From RGIG6353 sp045531285 (GTDB lineage: Bacteria; Bacillota; Clostridia; Oscillospirales; SIG627): a stretch of DNA of 10,738 nt. Below the pieces are notes generated by a model. The model ran no database searches. It was not told the DNA's origin and saw only the letters and a list, made by a program, of their open reading frames with translations. The translations under genes and the position numbers were made by a program. This document shows, piece by piece, positions 1 through 7,552 of this stretch; position 1 is the first letter of the stretch; every line of letters begins with the position of its first letter. The DNA lies in NCBI GenBank assembly GCA_045531285.1, contig JAZSDT010000072.1:1-10738 (forward strand), in the 5' to 3' direction.

Positions 1-358
1 AACACTTGAGGGTGTAGCATTCTACGGAACATCACTTATCCTTGAGGATCAGGTAACTATCCGTCACTACTTCACAGTAGAGGATCTTGATGCATTCAAC
101 GCAGCATACGACGTAGCAGGTATGTACGGTATAAAGGGTAATTACATCTACTTTGATATCGCAGATATTCCTGCTCAGGAAATCGGTACAGTTAAGACTC
201 TTGCAATAGCAGATGCAGAAGGCAACGTAGTATACGAAGTTAACTACAGCGTAGCAAATTATATCGTAGATATGATGGATGACGATGATGCAAACCTCGT
301 AAGCCTTGTAAATGCAATGTATGACTACTACCTTGCGGCAGTAGATTACAGCAAGTAA
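1..358 (+). CDS. C-terminal end of a giant secreted repeat protein (copy 1, 5' truncated by window)
   Basis: The reading frame is open from base 2 to a TAA at 356-358, followed at once by a second in-frame TAA; 118 codons are visible and the start lies outside the window. The residues align end to end with residues 2005-2122 of the complete copy at 1077-7445, sharing blocks such as FYGTSLILED, TIRHYF, YIYFDI, DIPAQE, NYxADMMDD-like and the identical last ten residues YYLAAVDYSK. By eye roughly 70% or more of positions match. This is a C-terminal module that I recognise as recurrent at the ends of secreted Clostridia proteins (a TSLxLxxxxxxRxYF strand, then an LVNxMYxYxxAAxxY helix); I cannot give a family name. 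The gene is followed by a conserved 3' tail and terminator, so it is the last gene of its transcript. Function is unknown; a structural or surface role is inferred from the full-length paralogue. Confidence 0.9.
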   Translation, partial: TLEGVAFYGTSLILEDQVTIRHYFTVEDLDAFNAAYDVAGMYGIKGNYIYFDIADIPAQEIGTVKTLAIADAEGNVVYEVNYSVANYIVDMMDDDDANLVSLVNAMYDYYLAAVDYSK

Positions 359-432
359 TAAATTCCCGAGGGCATCTTTGGGTGAGAACGAAAAAAACAA
401 TAACAATTGAATAGAAAATCTCTCCCATAAAG
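359..432 (+). other. Conserved 3' untranslated tail of copy 1
   Basis: This stretch between the stop codon and the terminator hairpin is almost identical to the tail after copy 2 (7446-7519), with only two substitutions near 402-406. It contains a possible stem, GGGTGAGA (380-387) with TCTCTCCC (419-426), which has one T/T mismatch in the middle. Together with the last coding bases and the terminator it forms a 128-base block (338-465 and 7425-7552) with 126 identical positions. Confidence 0.6.
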
Positions 433-465
433 AAGGAGTGATGTGGAAACACATCACTCCTTTTT
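433..465 (+). terminator. Intrinsic terminator after copy 1
   Basis: GGAGTGATGTG (435-445) pairs perfectly with CACATCACTCC (450-460) around a GAAA tetraloop, is extended by two A-T pairs, and is followed by a run of five T. It lies about 75 bases after the stop codon. The same hairpin occurs after copy 2. Confidence 0.95.
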
Positions 466-471
466 ACTTTA

Positions 472-675
472 TAGGAAAATTCTCGATTATTATGCCCTCG
501 CCGTTTCACTTTTTTGAACATATGCAAAGCGTAGGATAGGCGAGCATTGCCAGCGGAGGCTCTCCGCTTTTTCATATACTAGGAAATTGCATTAAAACAG
601 CCTCGCCGTTTCACTATTTTAAACATATGCAAAGCTTAGGATAGGCGAGCATTGCCAGCGGAGGCTTTCTGCTTG
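472..675. repeat. Two tandem copies of an intergenic element of about 105 bases
   Basis: Unit 1 (about 472-577) and unit 2 (about 580-675) share TAGGAAA at their left ends and then a closely matching core: CCTCGCCGTTTCAC (496 and 601), AACATATGCAAAGC (517 and 622), TAGGATAGGCGAGCATTGCC and GCGGAGGCT. Core start positions are 105 bases apart. Within each unit CTCGCC and GGCGAG can pair, and the right end holds a small GC hairpin. The right end of unit 2 runs into the block that is also found before copy 3. It has no coding potential that I can support. It could be a dispersed palindromic element; its copy number elsewhere is unknown. Confidence 0.75.
552..572 (+). terminator. Small hairpin with T-run inside the intergenic repeat
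   Basis: AGCGGAG (552-558) pairs perfectly with CTCCGCT (562-568) over a 3-base loop and is followed by TTTTT. It has the form of a weak intrinsic terminator and lies about 90 bases beyond the strong one. Its counterparts at 658-670 and 7790-7802 keep the pairing but lack a T-run, so termination may not be the shared function. Confidence 0.45.
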
Positions 676-930
676 CTAAAAATTACCTCCGAGAAAAAGC
701 AGTTGAAGTGGATCTGTATCTTGTGTGTCTTTTTTAAAAACTTTCAAAAAGCAACTATTTGTTGTTATATATAAAAAAATAAAGGTTTTTCTCAAAAAAA
801 TAGCACAAAAAAGCAAGAAAAAAATTGTTAATTATTTTGCGGCTTATTTGACCTTTTATGCCTTTTTTGTTATTGACTTTGCTTTTTTTAATTGTATACT
901 TAATATAGCACAATAGCACTATTGTACGTT
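649..930 (+). repeat. Long direct repeat upstream of copy 2 (partner at 7781-8058)
   Basis: This block matches 7781-8058. In the left 175 bases or so (about 661-835) I find only three substitutions and one 3-base indel; similarity then falls through the promoter (to about 930). The block is extremely AT-rich and ends in the promoter and the first bases of the leader. It includes a GCGGAGGCTTTCTGC hairpin and a second hairpin, AGCAAC/GTTGTT, at about 756-772. It may act as an upstream promoter element, a small RNA or a recombination tract; the sequence does not decide between them. Confidence 0.85.
873..900 (+). promoter_or_regulatory. Sigma-A-type promoter of copy 2
   Basis: TTGACT (873-878) and TATACT (895-900) are separated by 16 bases, with A/T-rich DNA upstream. 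The same pair occurs before copy 3 with a 17-base spacer, and the two lie at the same place relative to the leader. Transcription would begin near 906-908, giving a leader of about 170 nt. Confidence 0.75.
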
Positions 931-1052
931 GAGGTATATTAAAACAAAGCTTATGCGGTAAACCGGAGCACCCTGATGTATCTACCCTTCGCCTATGCGA
1001 AGTATCAAAGCTTAAGTGTACTGCACGTTTGTTTTAGTTATTAAGACGTACA
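923..1052 (+). ncRNA. Structured 5' leader of copy 2 (candidate cis-regulatory or mRNA-stabilising RNA)
   Basis: The leader can fold into one long interrupted hairpin. From outside in: TGTACGT (923-929) with ACGTACA (1046-1052); AAAACAAA (941-948) with TTTGTTTT (1028-1035); TGCGGT (954-959) with ACTGCA (1020-1025, one G-T pair); GCAC (968-971) with GTGT (1016-1019); TGATG (974-978) with TATCA (1003-1007, closing G-T); and CTTCGC (987-992) with GCGAAG (997-1002). The leader of copy 3 forms the same outline with largely different bases in its middle helices but keeps the tip: CCTGATGTATC, a short hairpin, then AGTATCAAA. I do not recognise it as any known riboswitch. A role in mRNA stability or translation is inferred. 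Confidence 0.6.
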
Positions 1053-1063
1053 CAAAAAATTTT

Positions 1064-1069
1064 AGGAGG
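1064..1069 (+). promoter_or_regulatory. Ribosome binding site of copy 2
   Basis: AGGAGG lies 7 bases before the ATG at 1077 and fixes that start. It sits about 11 bases after the outer stem of the leader hairpin. Confidence 0.95.
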
Positions 1070-1076
1070 ATTAATT

Positions 1077-4000
1077 ATGTCATTAAAGAAACTCAGCCGT
1101 ATTGCCGTTGTGGCTTTTGCTGTGGCTCTCGTGCTTGCGGTTTCATCTCTTGCGGCATATTCCTTTACTTTAGAGGGTACTGTTGCGGGACTTGAAGACG
1201 GTGTTACATATACCGCTGCAAAATACGATTTTGTCAACAACACGTACGGCGAATTTACAGAACTTACAGACGAGACTGTCCTTACCTCAGGAATCTGGGG
1301 TATCAAGGCAGGAGATGACGAGCCCGTAGCACTTTTCGTTCAGGGCGAGGCATCAGGAAAATTTAATTTCTGGGACACTGAAAAAGAAGCAATAGCCTCT
1401 GTTTTCAAGGCTGCTACTCTTACAGATTCTTTTGTTCCCGGATATTGGTCATGTGCTAAGGATGGTGCGTTCGTAAACGCTACATCATATGCCGGATATC
1501 CTTCAGTTTGTATTCATCTTTCAAAGGCTGCATTCCTTGAAAAAGCAAAGGTTGCTGATACCGTTACAGTTGAAGAGGCTGCTTATCCTCTTTACACAAT
1601 TGACGGTGCTAAGTATTACCTCAAGGACGGTTCATACTATGCAGTTGCAGACAATGCTCTCTACGAAGGTGAGAGTGAAGCAGTTGCAGTTACAAAGCTC
1701 ACTTGGGTAGGTGCTACTCCTATCGAGGGTGAGGCTAACCTTCTGGCAGAATCAGAATACATGTACGGTTTTACCAACGATCAGGTTGTACCTGTAAGTG
1801 CTTTTGATAATTACACTTCAAAGCAGATCACAATAAAGGTTGGCTCTGTTGCCGTTAACACAGGCTACAGCCAAAACGACTACAAACCTAAGGTTGTGTT
1901 CTACACCAAGCAGATAGGCTCAGGTGAAATAAGCGAATACGTAGGAGTTAGCTCATATTCCAATCAGGTTTTGTCCGCAACTCTTCCCGCGAATATACCC
2001 GCTGACGCTTATATTGTAGGTGTAGGTTTCCGTCCTTACGACGAGCTTCCCGACGATTTCTTTGTAAACAATGCGGATAACACAGAGGATAGAGGTTATT
2101 ACCATCAGTGGATGAACAAGTCTATTGACAACGGACTTACTCTTAAGGCTGTTCATTTCGATGCACCTACAGGTCTTACAGGCGGTATCTTTACTGTAAA
2201 CGGACTTGAGGAAGGCAAAAATTACCAGTGGGCTCCCGTTACTCTTAATTCAACAGGTAACGGCTATGCTGTCGGAGAGTGGAATACTCTTACGGCTGAC
2301 ACAGAAATAGCAGGTCTTGTTGTGGTTCGTTTCTGCAACGGAGATGGTACTATCTTCTCAGAAGCTTCAGATATAATTTACGTATCAGGAAGCGCTATTG
2401 AAAGACAGAAGATAGGTAACTTCAAGGAAGATAACGGCTACGTTATATGCAAGTCGGGCACAAGCGATTGGCTTCCCGGTTACTTTGCAGGTAACTCTGC
2501 AGGTCAGGTAAATGAAGGCGGCGTTCTCATGCCTTACAACTCTCTTGACCAGAGCGTTGGCACTCCTGCGAACGTGCAGACACTTTGGCTTTATGACCAC
2601 ACAGAAGAAACGGCAGAGGCTAAGCTTGAAGCTCAGAAGTCAAATACATATCCCGCATGGACAGGCGGTATGAAGGCTGAAACCTTCCAGAAGATAATCG
2701 ACGATTTCTATGCTTCAAAGGCATCTCTTACAGCTGACGAATGGGCGGCTGAAAGACTTGCTCACGCTCAGAGCTTGGCGAACACTTTTGAGTCAAGAAA
2801 TAACAGATATGCTTACGAAAGCGCTGAAATCGTTCCCGTTGAGGACGTAAGTTCGTTTGCATTCTTTACTCGTAAGAGACAGGGTACTCTTGTATTCGAG
2901 TCAAAGGCTAAGGTTGTATTCAAGGTTATGGACCTTGATGGCAACGTAACAGATTACAGCTGGACAGGTGCAACCAAGGCTCACGGTAACGGCGGCGACT
3001 CCGGATATCAGAAGCACACGGTTGACCTTACAACACTTTTTGCAGATGCAGAAGGTTATCTTGTAGGCTTCGCAATCTATCCCTTCGGAGAGGTTGACGT
3101 TGATACAGTTAAGGTTGCAGACGGTCAGTACCTTGCAGCAAACGGTGTTTCAGCCCGTTTCATTCAGAACCAGGCAGAGCAGGGTTGGTACCCCGATGAT
3201 TACAAGGTGGAGATCCTCACGTATCCTAAGCTTGAAGGTATCAAGGCAGGCTTTGGTGCTGTGGCAGGTCTTGAAGAAGGTAAGACGTATCAGTACGCAA
3301 CTCTTACCATCAATGCTGCAGGTACAGCTCTTGAACAGGGCAACTGGACAGATTACACAGATGAAACAGAGCTTGTGGGTCTTGTAATATTCCGTGAGGT
3401 TACACGTGACGGCGGCATAACGCTTCCTTCCGACGTAGTATACGTTTACGGAGATGCTGAAGCAAGACAGACTCTTTGTGCTGTTGATCCTTCAACCGGC
3501 AAGGTGTATGCAACAGCTGCTACAAACACGTTTAAGCTTGGCTATTGGACAGGTAACGCGGCAGCTACACACTCATCGTTTACCACGTATGCTGTATCCA
3601 CCCTTGGAGCAGGTTGGATTTCATCCACTGCAGCAAAAGCAGCCAAGGAGGCAGATGCAGCTCTTGCAGCAGATCCTGAAAATGCTGACCTTCAGGCAGC
3701 AGCTCTTGCTAAGAGACAGGCGCTGTGCAACGCAGTTACAAATAACTGGCTCTACTACGGTTATGAGCCCGAGGAAATTGTATCTATTACTGAGCTTAAA
3801 TCCTTGAGCTTTACTTCACTTACACGTCAGGGTATCGCCTACAGCAAGGCTTACGCTTCAGAAGTAGCGGTTGTAGTTGCTCTTCCCGACGGAACAGTTT
3901 CCGAGCACAGATATATCACAGCAGAGGCAAAAGACGGCTCAGGTAACGTAAGAAACGTTTCTTTCGAGGATGCTTCGGCTTGGACTCCTGCTCTTCCTGA

Positions 4001-7000
4001 AAAGGGTTGGGTAGTAGGTCTCAAGATAAATCAGTGGTACGGTAAGACAGATCCTTCCGCTTGGGGCACAAGTGAACTTAACTCTATGCCCACAATGACG
4101 TTCATACCCGAAAAATATATGGTTGGCGAGCCTGAGCTTGTGCTTGATCCCATTGATGCAGACCTCAGCGGTCTCTACCTGGAGGACGGCGTAGTTAAGG
4201 GCTTTGATGCGAACGTTAGCTACGGTGTTTGCAAGGCTACTGCGAACGGCTTGTCTGCAATAATAGCAGAGCTTCCCGCAGGCGCAACCTCATACGAGCT
4301 TGAAACAGGTCTTTGGGCATTCAAGGTTCTCGGTGACGGTATAACTATTGGCGATTCACTTCCTTCACAGGTATTCTATAAGGCAGGTAACTCAAGAGGC
4401 AATATTCTTCATACAGAGACAGTTACGTGTACAGGTATGAAGGAAACGTCTCCTATCAACGGTGAGGTTGTAGAAAGAATCATTGCTAAGACAGCCGGAA
4501 AGACCGGTGCCGTTGAATTTAACGATGGCGTATGGACAGCGACACACGCATACTCCAATAACCTTTACGTATATTGGGAACAGGGTAGTCCTCTTAACCT
4601 CGGTTCAACAAGTAACCCCATAAGCTGTTCTAAGGTAACTTCTGCAATGACCGAGCTTGAAGCAGATCCCGAAAATGCAGAGCTTCAGGCAAAGGTTGCA
4701 CAGCTTGTTGCAGAAAATATTGCATTTACAAATTCTATCGGTTATGCTTACCAGTTCACACAGGATGAAATCATCCCCATGGCTGATTTTGCAAGCCATA
4801 CCTTCAAGGCATGGTGCCGTCAGACAGGTCTTGCTGTTAAGAGCGGTACGTTCCAGACAAAATACGTTCTCAAGGTAATGCTTGATGACGGTTCTATCGT
4901 TGACAGAGTTGTATACAAGGACGTTATTTATGCTTACAACGCAGGTACTGTTATGACTGTTGAGCTTTCCGACTTTACAGAAACAGACGGTTACATCGTT
5001 GGTATGGTTATCTATCCCTACGGTAACGCTGTTAACGTTGAGTTTAAGAAGGGCTCAATGCCTGACGTAAGCGGTGACGTTGACGTAATGTTCTACGCTG
5101 ACGGCTACAGAGCAATAGCTCCCGCTCCCGCTCCTAAGTTTGACATTGTTGCGGCAGTAAACGGTACAGACGTAGTTATCAAGGACGCCATTGAAGGTGC
5201 AACTTATGCATGGTCAATTGACGGCATTGAATGGACAAGCGGTGACGCAGGCTTCGCAGTAATGAAGACTACAGCAAAGTCAGGGGATACAATCTACGTT
5301 AAGATGCTTCCCTTCGAGACATACCTTGAGTCATACGTAGCAAATGCAGTCGTTCCCACATTCAAGGCAGCTCCTGAGCTTGTTCTCGGTGAGGGCAACG
5401 TTCTTTCCGACACAACAGGCGCTTATGAGATTGCTAAATACAGCTTTAACTCTGAGCTTGTATACGAGACTCTTACTGAAAAGACTCTTACAACAGGTGT
5501 TTGGGCAGTAAGAACGATTGGCGACGATACTGCAGGTGCTTCTGCTCCTCAGGTATTCTATATCAAGGGCGACCAAGCAGGAACTCTTAACTTGGTAAAT
5601 ACAACTTCGACAAGCTTTGTTGAAGGAATGTGGGCAACCTCTATTTCTTCCTCAATGTATGCATCGGTTACAGCTTGGGAAAGCGCAGGCAAGATTGAGA
5701 TCCACACAGGTTCAGTTTTCAAGCTCAACGACCGTCGTAATTATGCTGTGAAGTATCTCATGGCAGAGGACGAAATCGTTCCTGTAAGTGAGCTTGTTAA
5801 TATCAATATAGGTGCAACGGCATTCTATACCGGTTATATTAACGAAGGCTATACAAAGGATGACCTTGTTATCGAGGCAAGAGCTATCGCTAAGAAGGGT
5901 CAGACAATGGCAAGAGTACACGTTGTTGGTGCAAGTGTAGATTACTACGACGTTTATACCGATATCGCTTACTCAACAGGCTATGACTTTAACGTTGGTG
6001 ACGCACTTGCTGACAAGGAAGGCTACGCAGTTGCTATTGAGCTTTATCCTCTTTGGAAAGTTTACGGTGCAGACGGCAAGACGGAGCTTGGTGACAGTGC
6101 AATATCAGCATGCTGGAACCACCAATCAGGCAATTCCTACTATGAGTCATACACCTTCAAGATGACATTTGGTAATCAGTTTATCGAGAATGAGCTTCCC
6201 GAAGGTGAATCACTTCCCACAGGTAACTACTGGAATGCAATATATGCAGACGGTACAAACCGTTACGGAATCAAGCTTGCCAAGACTCAGGCAGAGGCTC
6301 CCGTGCTTACTATCAACGTTAAGAACGTAATCACTGTTTCCAACTATCTTGGCGGTGCTAAGTATGCATATTCTACAGACGGTGGAGAAACATGGACAGA
6401 GTTTGCAGGTTCAAGCTTCAGTGCTACAAAGGCAAATGCAACATATCTCGTTAAGGTTAAGGGTAACTCAAGCTTCTACGAGAGTGAAGCATCATCCATT
6501 ACCTCTAATCCTTTGACAGTTGTTGGTACAAGTCTTGTTCTTGACGGTCAGATAGGCGTAAGAGTTTACTTTGACATTGATACAGACCTTGTAAACGTTG
6601 ACAAGGTATACCTCTACTCTACAAAGATCAACACCGACTTTGCACGCGCTGATGGCGGCGACAACGGTTACAGAGAGTACGGTTCAGTTACAAGTACAGC
6701 ATCTTCAGCTAAGTGGGCTTCCAAGCTTCTCTTTGATGAGGCTAAGGGTCTTTACTACATCACAGTATTTGTTCCTGCAAAGGATTTCGATAACATCCAT
6801 ATCGAAAACGAGCTTCAGTACTACCTCAAGGCTACCGAAGAAGGCGCAGAGGATATCCAGGTTAAGTACTATAATATAGGAACTGATTTCAAGGTATCCA
6901 CATATATTAATCAGGCTAAGGAGCTTGCAGCAGCAGGTAACGAAGAATTTGTGGCGGCTCTTGATCTTATCAACGCAACAGACGACTACGTTACATATGC

Positions 7001-7445
7001 AGACGCATACTTCCACAACAAGACTGTTGACTCCTACAAGACTGAAGCAGCAGTAGAAGTAGAAGCAGCATCAAGAAGCAATGCAGCTCTTACAGGCGTA
7101 GAGTTCTATGGAACTTCACTTATCCTTGAGGACAACGTAACCATCCGTCATTACTTCAAGGTTAACGATATCGATGCATTTGTACAGGCTGGCTACGTTC
7201 TTGACGTAGACTACGGTACAAAGGGTGATTACATCTACTTCGATATCACAGACATTCCCGCACAGGAGCTTGGTACACAGCAGACACTTACCATCAAGGA
7301 TGCCGAAGGCAATGCGGTTTACACAGTAAACTATGCGGCAACAAATTACATGGCAGATATGATGGACGACAGCAATGCAAATCTTGCTAGTCTTGTGAAC
7401 GTTATGTACGACTACTACCTCGCTGCAGTAGATTACAGCAAGTAA
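1077..7445 (+). CDS. Giant secreted multi-repeat protein, 2122 aa (copy 2)
   Basis: This is a complete gene with AGGAGG 7 bases before ATG and a double stop TAATAA. Residues 1-27 are a Sec signal peptide: KK and R near the start, a hydrophobic run from about 9 to 22, and a probable cut after SSLA. The mature part has five composite repeats (about 31-362, 363-714, 715-1022, 1023-1346 and 1432-1735), an Ig-like domain at about 1350-1430 after a short APAPAP linker, a second Ig-like domain at 1741-1815 (YAYSTDGGETWTEF), and two related C-terminal modules (about 1816-1995 and 2003-2122) that begin GTSLxL. The product is acidic, with few scattered cysteines. I see no catalytic motif, LPXTG, SLH, dockerin or C-terminal membrane helix, so attachment to the cell would have to be non-covalent or through partners. 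The gene has its own promoter and terminator, and paralogues lie on both sides. A surface, adhesin or matrix role is inferred from architecture only. Confidence 0.95.
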   Translation: MSLKKLSRIAVVAFAVALVLAVSSLAAYSFTLEGTVAGLEDGVTYTAAKYDFVNNTYGEFTELTDETVLTSGIWGIKAGDDEPVALFVQGEASGKFNFWDTEKEAIASVFKAATLTDSFVPGYWSCAKDGAFVNATSYAGYPSVCIHLSKAAFLEKAKVADTVTVEEAAYPLYTIDGAKYYLKDGSYYAVADNALYEGESEAVAVTKLTWVGATPIEGEANLLAESEYMYGFTNDQVVPVSAFDNYTSKQITIKVGSVAVNTGYSQNDYKPKVVFYTKQIGSGEISEYVGVSSYSNQVLSATLPANIPADAYIVGVGFRPYDELPDDFFVNNADNTEDRGYYHQWMNKSIDNGLTLKAVHFDAPTGLTGGIFTVNGLEEGKNYQWAPVTLNSTGNGYAVGEWNTLTADTEIAGLVVVRFCNGDGTIFSEASDIIYVSGSAIERQKIGNFKEDNGYVICKSGTSDWLPGYFAGNSAGQVNEGGVLMPYNSLDQSVGTPANVQTLWLYDHTEETAEAKLEAQKSNTYPAWTGGMKAETFQKIIDDFYASKASLTADEWAAERLAHAQSLANTFESRNNRYAYESAEIVPVEDVSSFAFFTRKRQGTLVFESKAKVVFKVMDLDGNVTDYSWTGATKAHGNGGDSGYQKHTVDLTTLFADAEGYLVGFAIYPFGEVDVDTVKVADGQYLAANGVSARFIQNQAEQGWYPDDYKVEILTYPKLEGIKAGFGAVAGLEEGKTYQYATLTINAAGTALEQGNWTDYTDETELVGLVIFREVTRDGGITLPSDVVYVYGDAEARQTLCAVDPSTGKVYATAATNTFKLGYWTGNAAATHSSFTTYAVSTLGAGWISSTAAKAAKEADAALAADPENADLQAAALAKRQALCNAVTNNWLYYGYEPEEIVSITELKSLSFTSLTRQGIAYSKAYASEVAVVVALPDGTVSEHRYITAEAKDGSGNVRNVSFEDASAWTPALPEKGWVVGLKINQWYGKTDPSAWGTSELNSMPTMTFIPEKYMVGEPELVLDPIDADLSGLYLEDGVVKGFDANVSYGVCKATANGLSAIIAELPAGATSYELETGLWAFKVLGDGITIGDSLPSQVFYKAGNSRGNILHTETVTCTGMKETSPINGEVVERIIAKTAGKTGAVEFNDGVWTATHAYSNNLYVYWEQGSPLNLGSTSNPISCSKVTSAMTELEADPENAELQAKVAQLVAENIAFTNSIGYAYQFTQDEIIPMADFASHTFKAWCRQTGLAVKSGTFQTKYVLKVMLDDGSIVDRVVYKDVIYAYNAGTVMTVELSDFTETDGYIVGMVIYPYGNAVNVEFKKGSMPDVSGDVDVMFYADGYRAIAPAPAPKFDIVAAVNGTDVVIKDAIEGATYAWSIDGIEWTSGDAGFAVMKTTAKSGDTIYVKMLPFETYLESYVANAVVPTFKAAPELVLGEGNVLSDTTGAYEIAKYSFNSELVYETLTEKTLTTGVWAVRTIGDDTAGASAPQVFYIKGDQAGTLNLVNTTSTSFVEGMWATSISSSMYASVTAWESAGKIEIHTGSVFKLNDRRNYAVKYLMAEDEIVPVSELVNINIGATAFYTGYINEGYTKDDLVIEARAIAKKGQTMARVHVVGASVDYYDVYTDIAYSTGYDFNVGDALADKEGYAVAIELYPLWKVYGADGKTELGDSAISACWNHQSGNSYYESYTFKMTFGNQFIENELPEGESLPTGNYWNAIYADGTNRYGIKLAKTQAEAPVLTINVKNVITVSNYLGGAKYAYSTDGGETWTEFAGSSFSATKANATYLVKVKGNSSFYESEASSITSNPLTVVGTSLVLDGQIGVRVYFDIDTDLVNVDKVYLYSTKINTDFARADGGDNGYREYGSVTSTASSAKWASKLLFDEAKGLYYITVFVPAKDFDNIHIENELQYYLKATEEGAEDIQVKYYNIGTDFKVSTYINQAKELAAAGNEEFVAALDLINATDDYVTYADAYFHNKTVDSYKTEAAVEVEAASRSNAALTGVEFYGTSLILEDNVTIRHYFKVNDIDAFVQAGYVLDVDYGTKGDYIYFDITDIPAQELGTQQTLTIKDAEGNAVYTVNYAATNYMADMMDDSNANLASLVNVMYDYYLAAVDYSK
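1167..6281 (+). repeat. Five composite protein repeats within copy 2
   Basis: Each repeat pairs a short beta-rich domain with a larger one. The short domain shows YxxAxxxxN, a LxTGxW-type turn and a closing S/P..VFYxxG strand (residues about 31-92, 363-441, 717-797, 1027-1107 and 1432-1503). The larger domain shows a GYW or GMW motif near its start (122, 468, 822, 1518; weak in repeat 4), then YAY...EIVPV (about 228, 578, 892, 1222, 1556), then a beta-rich core (FKVMDLDGN at 615 is its clearest form), then EGYxVGxxIYP (about 310, 659, 976, 1305, 1648). Between GYW and EIVPV the inserts differ: a YTIDGAKYYLKDG segment in repeat 1, a helical segment in repeat 2, and related DPENA(D/E)LQA helices in repeats 3 and 4. 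Repeat 5 has only a short linker. Boundaries are by eye. Confidence 0.75.
6522..7442 (+). repeat. Two related C-terminal modules of copy 2
   Basis: Residues 1816-1995 and 2003-2122 each begin with GTSLxL, continue with (V/I)R(V/H)YF and a strand containing YYITV or YIYFD, and end in a helical stretch with aromatic residues (ALDLINATDDYVTYADAYF and LVNVMYDYYLAAVDY). The second is the part shared with copy 1. I recognise this layout from the ends of many secreted Clostridia proteins but cannot name a family. The duplicated module has an AVEVEAASR-type linker between its two halves. Confidence 0.65.
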
Positions 7446-7519
7446 TAAATTCCCGAGGGCATCTTTGGGTGAGAACGAAAAAAACAATGATAATTGAATA
7501 GAAAATCTCTCCCATAAAG
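7446..7519 (+). other. Conserved 3' untranslated tail of copy 2
   Basis: This tail differs from the one after copy 1 at only two positions (TGATAATTG against TAACAATTG). It keeps the run CCCGAGGGCATCTTTGGG and the imperfect GGGTGAGA/TCTCTCCC stem. It holds no open frame of note. Confidence 0.6.
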
Positions 7520-7552
7520 AAGGAGTGATGTGGAAACACATCACTCCTTTTT
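7520..7552 (+). terminator. Intrinsic terminator after copy 2
   Basis: GGAGTGATGTG (7522-7532), a GAAA loop, CACATCACTCC (7537-7547) and five T form a hairpin identical to the terminator after copy 1. Homology between the two units stops directly after the T-run. Confidence 0.95.

Noticed and set aside
367..500. Nine-base perfect inverted repeat CGAGGGCAT (367-375) with ATGCCCTCG (492-500)
   Set aside because: It spans the strong terminator, has no counterpart in the second spacer, and one such match is expected by chance at this scale.
615..640. Promoter for a small transcript inside the 105-base repeat
   Set aside because: I find no convincing -35 and -10 pair at a proper spacing in either repeat copy.
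725..916. 63-codon frame from a GTG, rich in Lys and Phe, before copy 2
   Set aside because: It has no ribosome binding site, is made of A- and T-runs, and contains the promoter of the next gene. The equivalent frame in the second spacer ends early at a TAG at 7986-7988. The 3-base indel between the copies does keep the frame, but in such low-complexity DNA this is weak evidence.
1167..6281. CRISPR or short tandem DNA repeats
   Set aside because: The repeats inside the gene are long, diverged protein repeats with no uniform direct repeat and spacer pattern; no cas-like gene is present.
7116..7544. Long minus-strand frame opposite the C-terminus of copy 2, repeated at 32-457 opposite copy 1
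   Set aside because: The two frames resemble each other only because the sense genes and 3' tails are repeats. They run through the terminator hairpin, and the products are Cys/Ile/Val-rich shadows of the sense codons.
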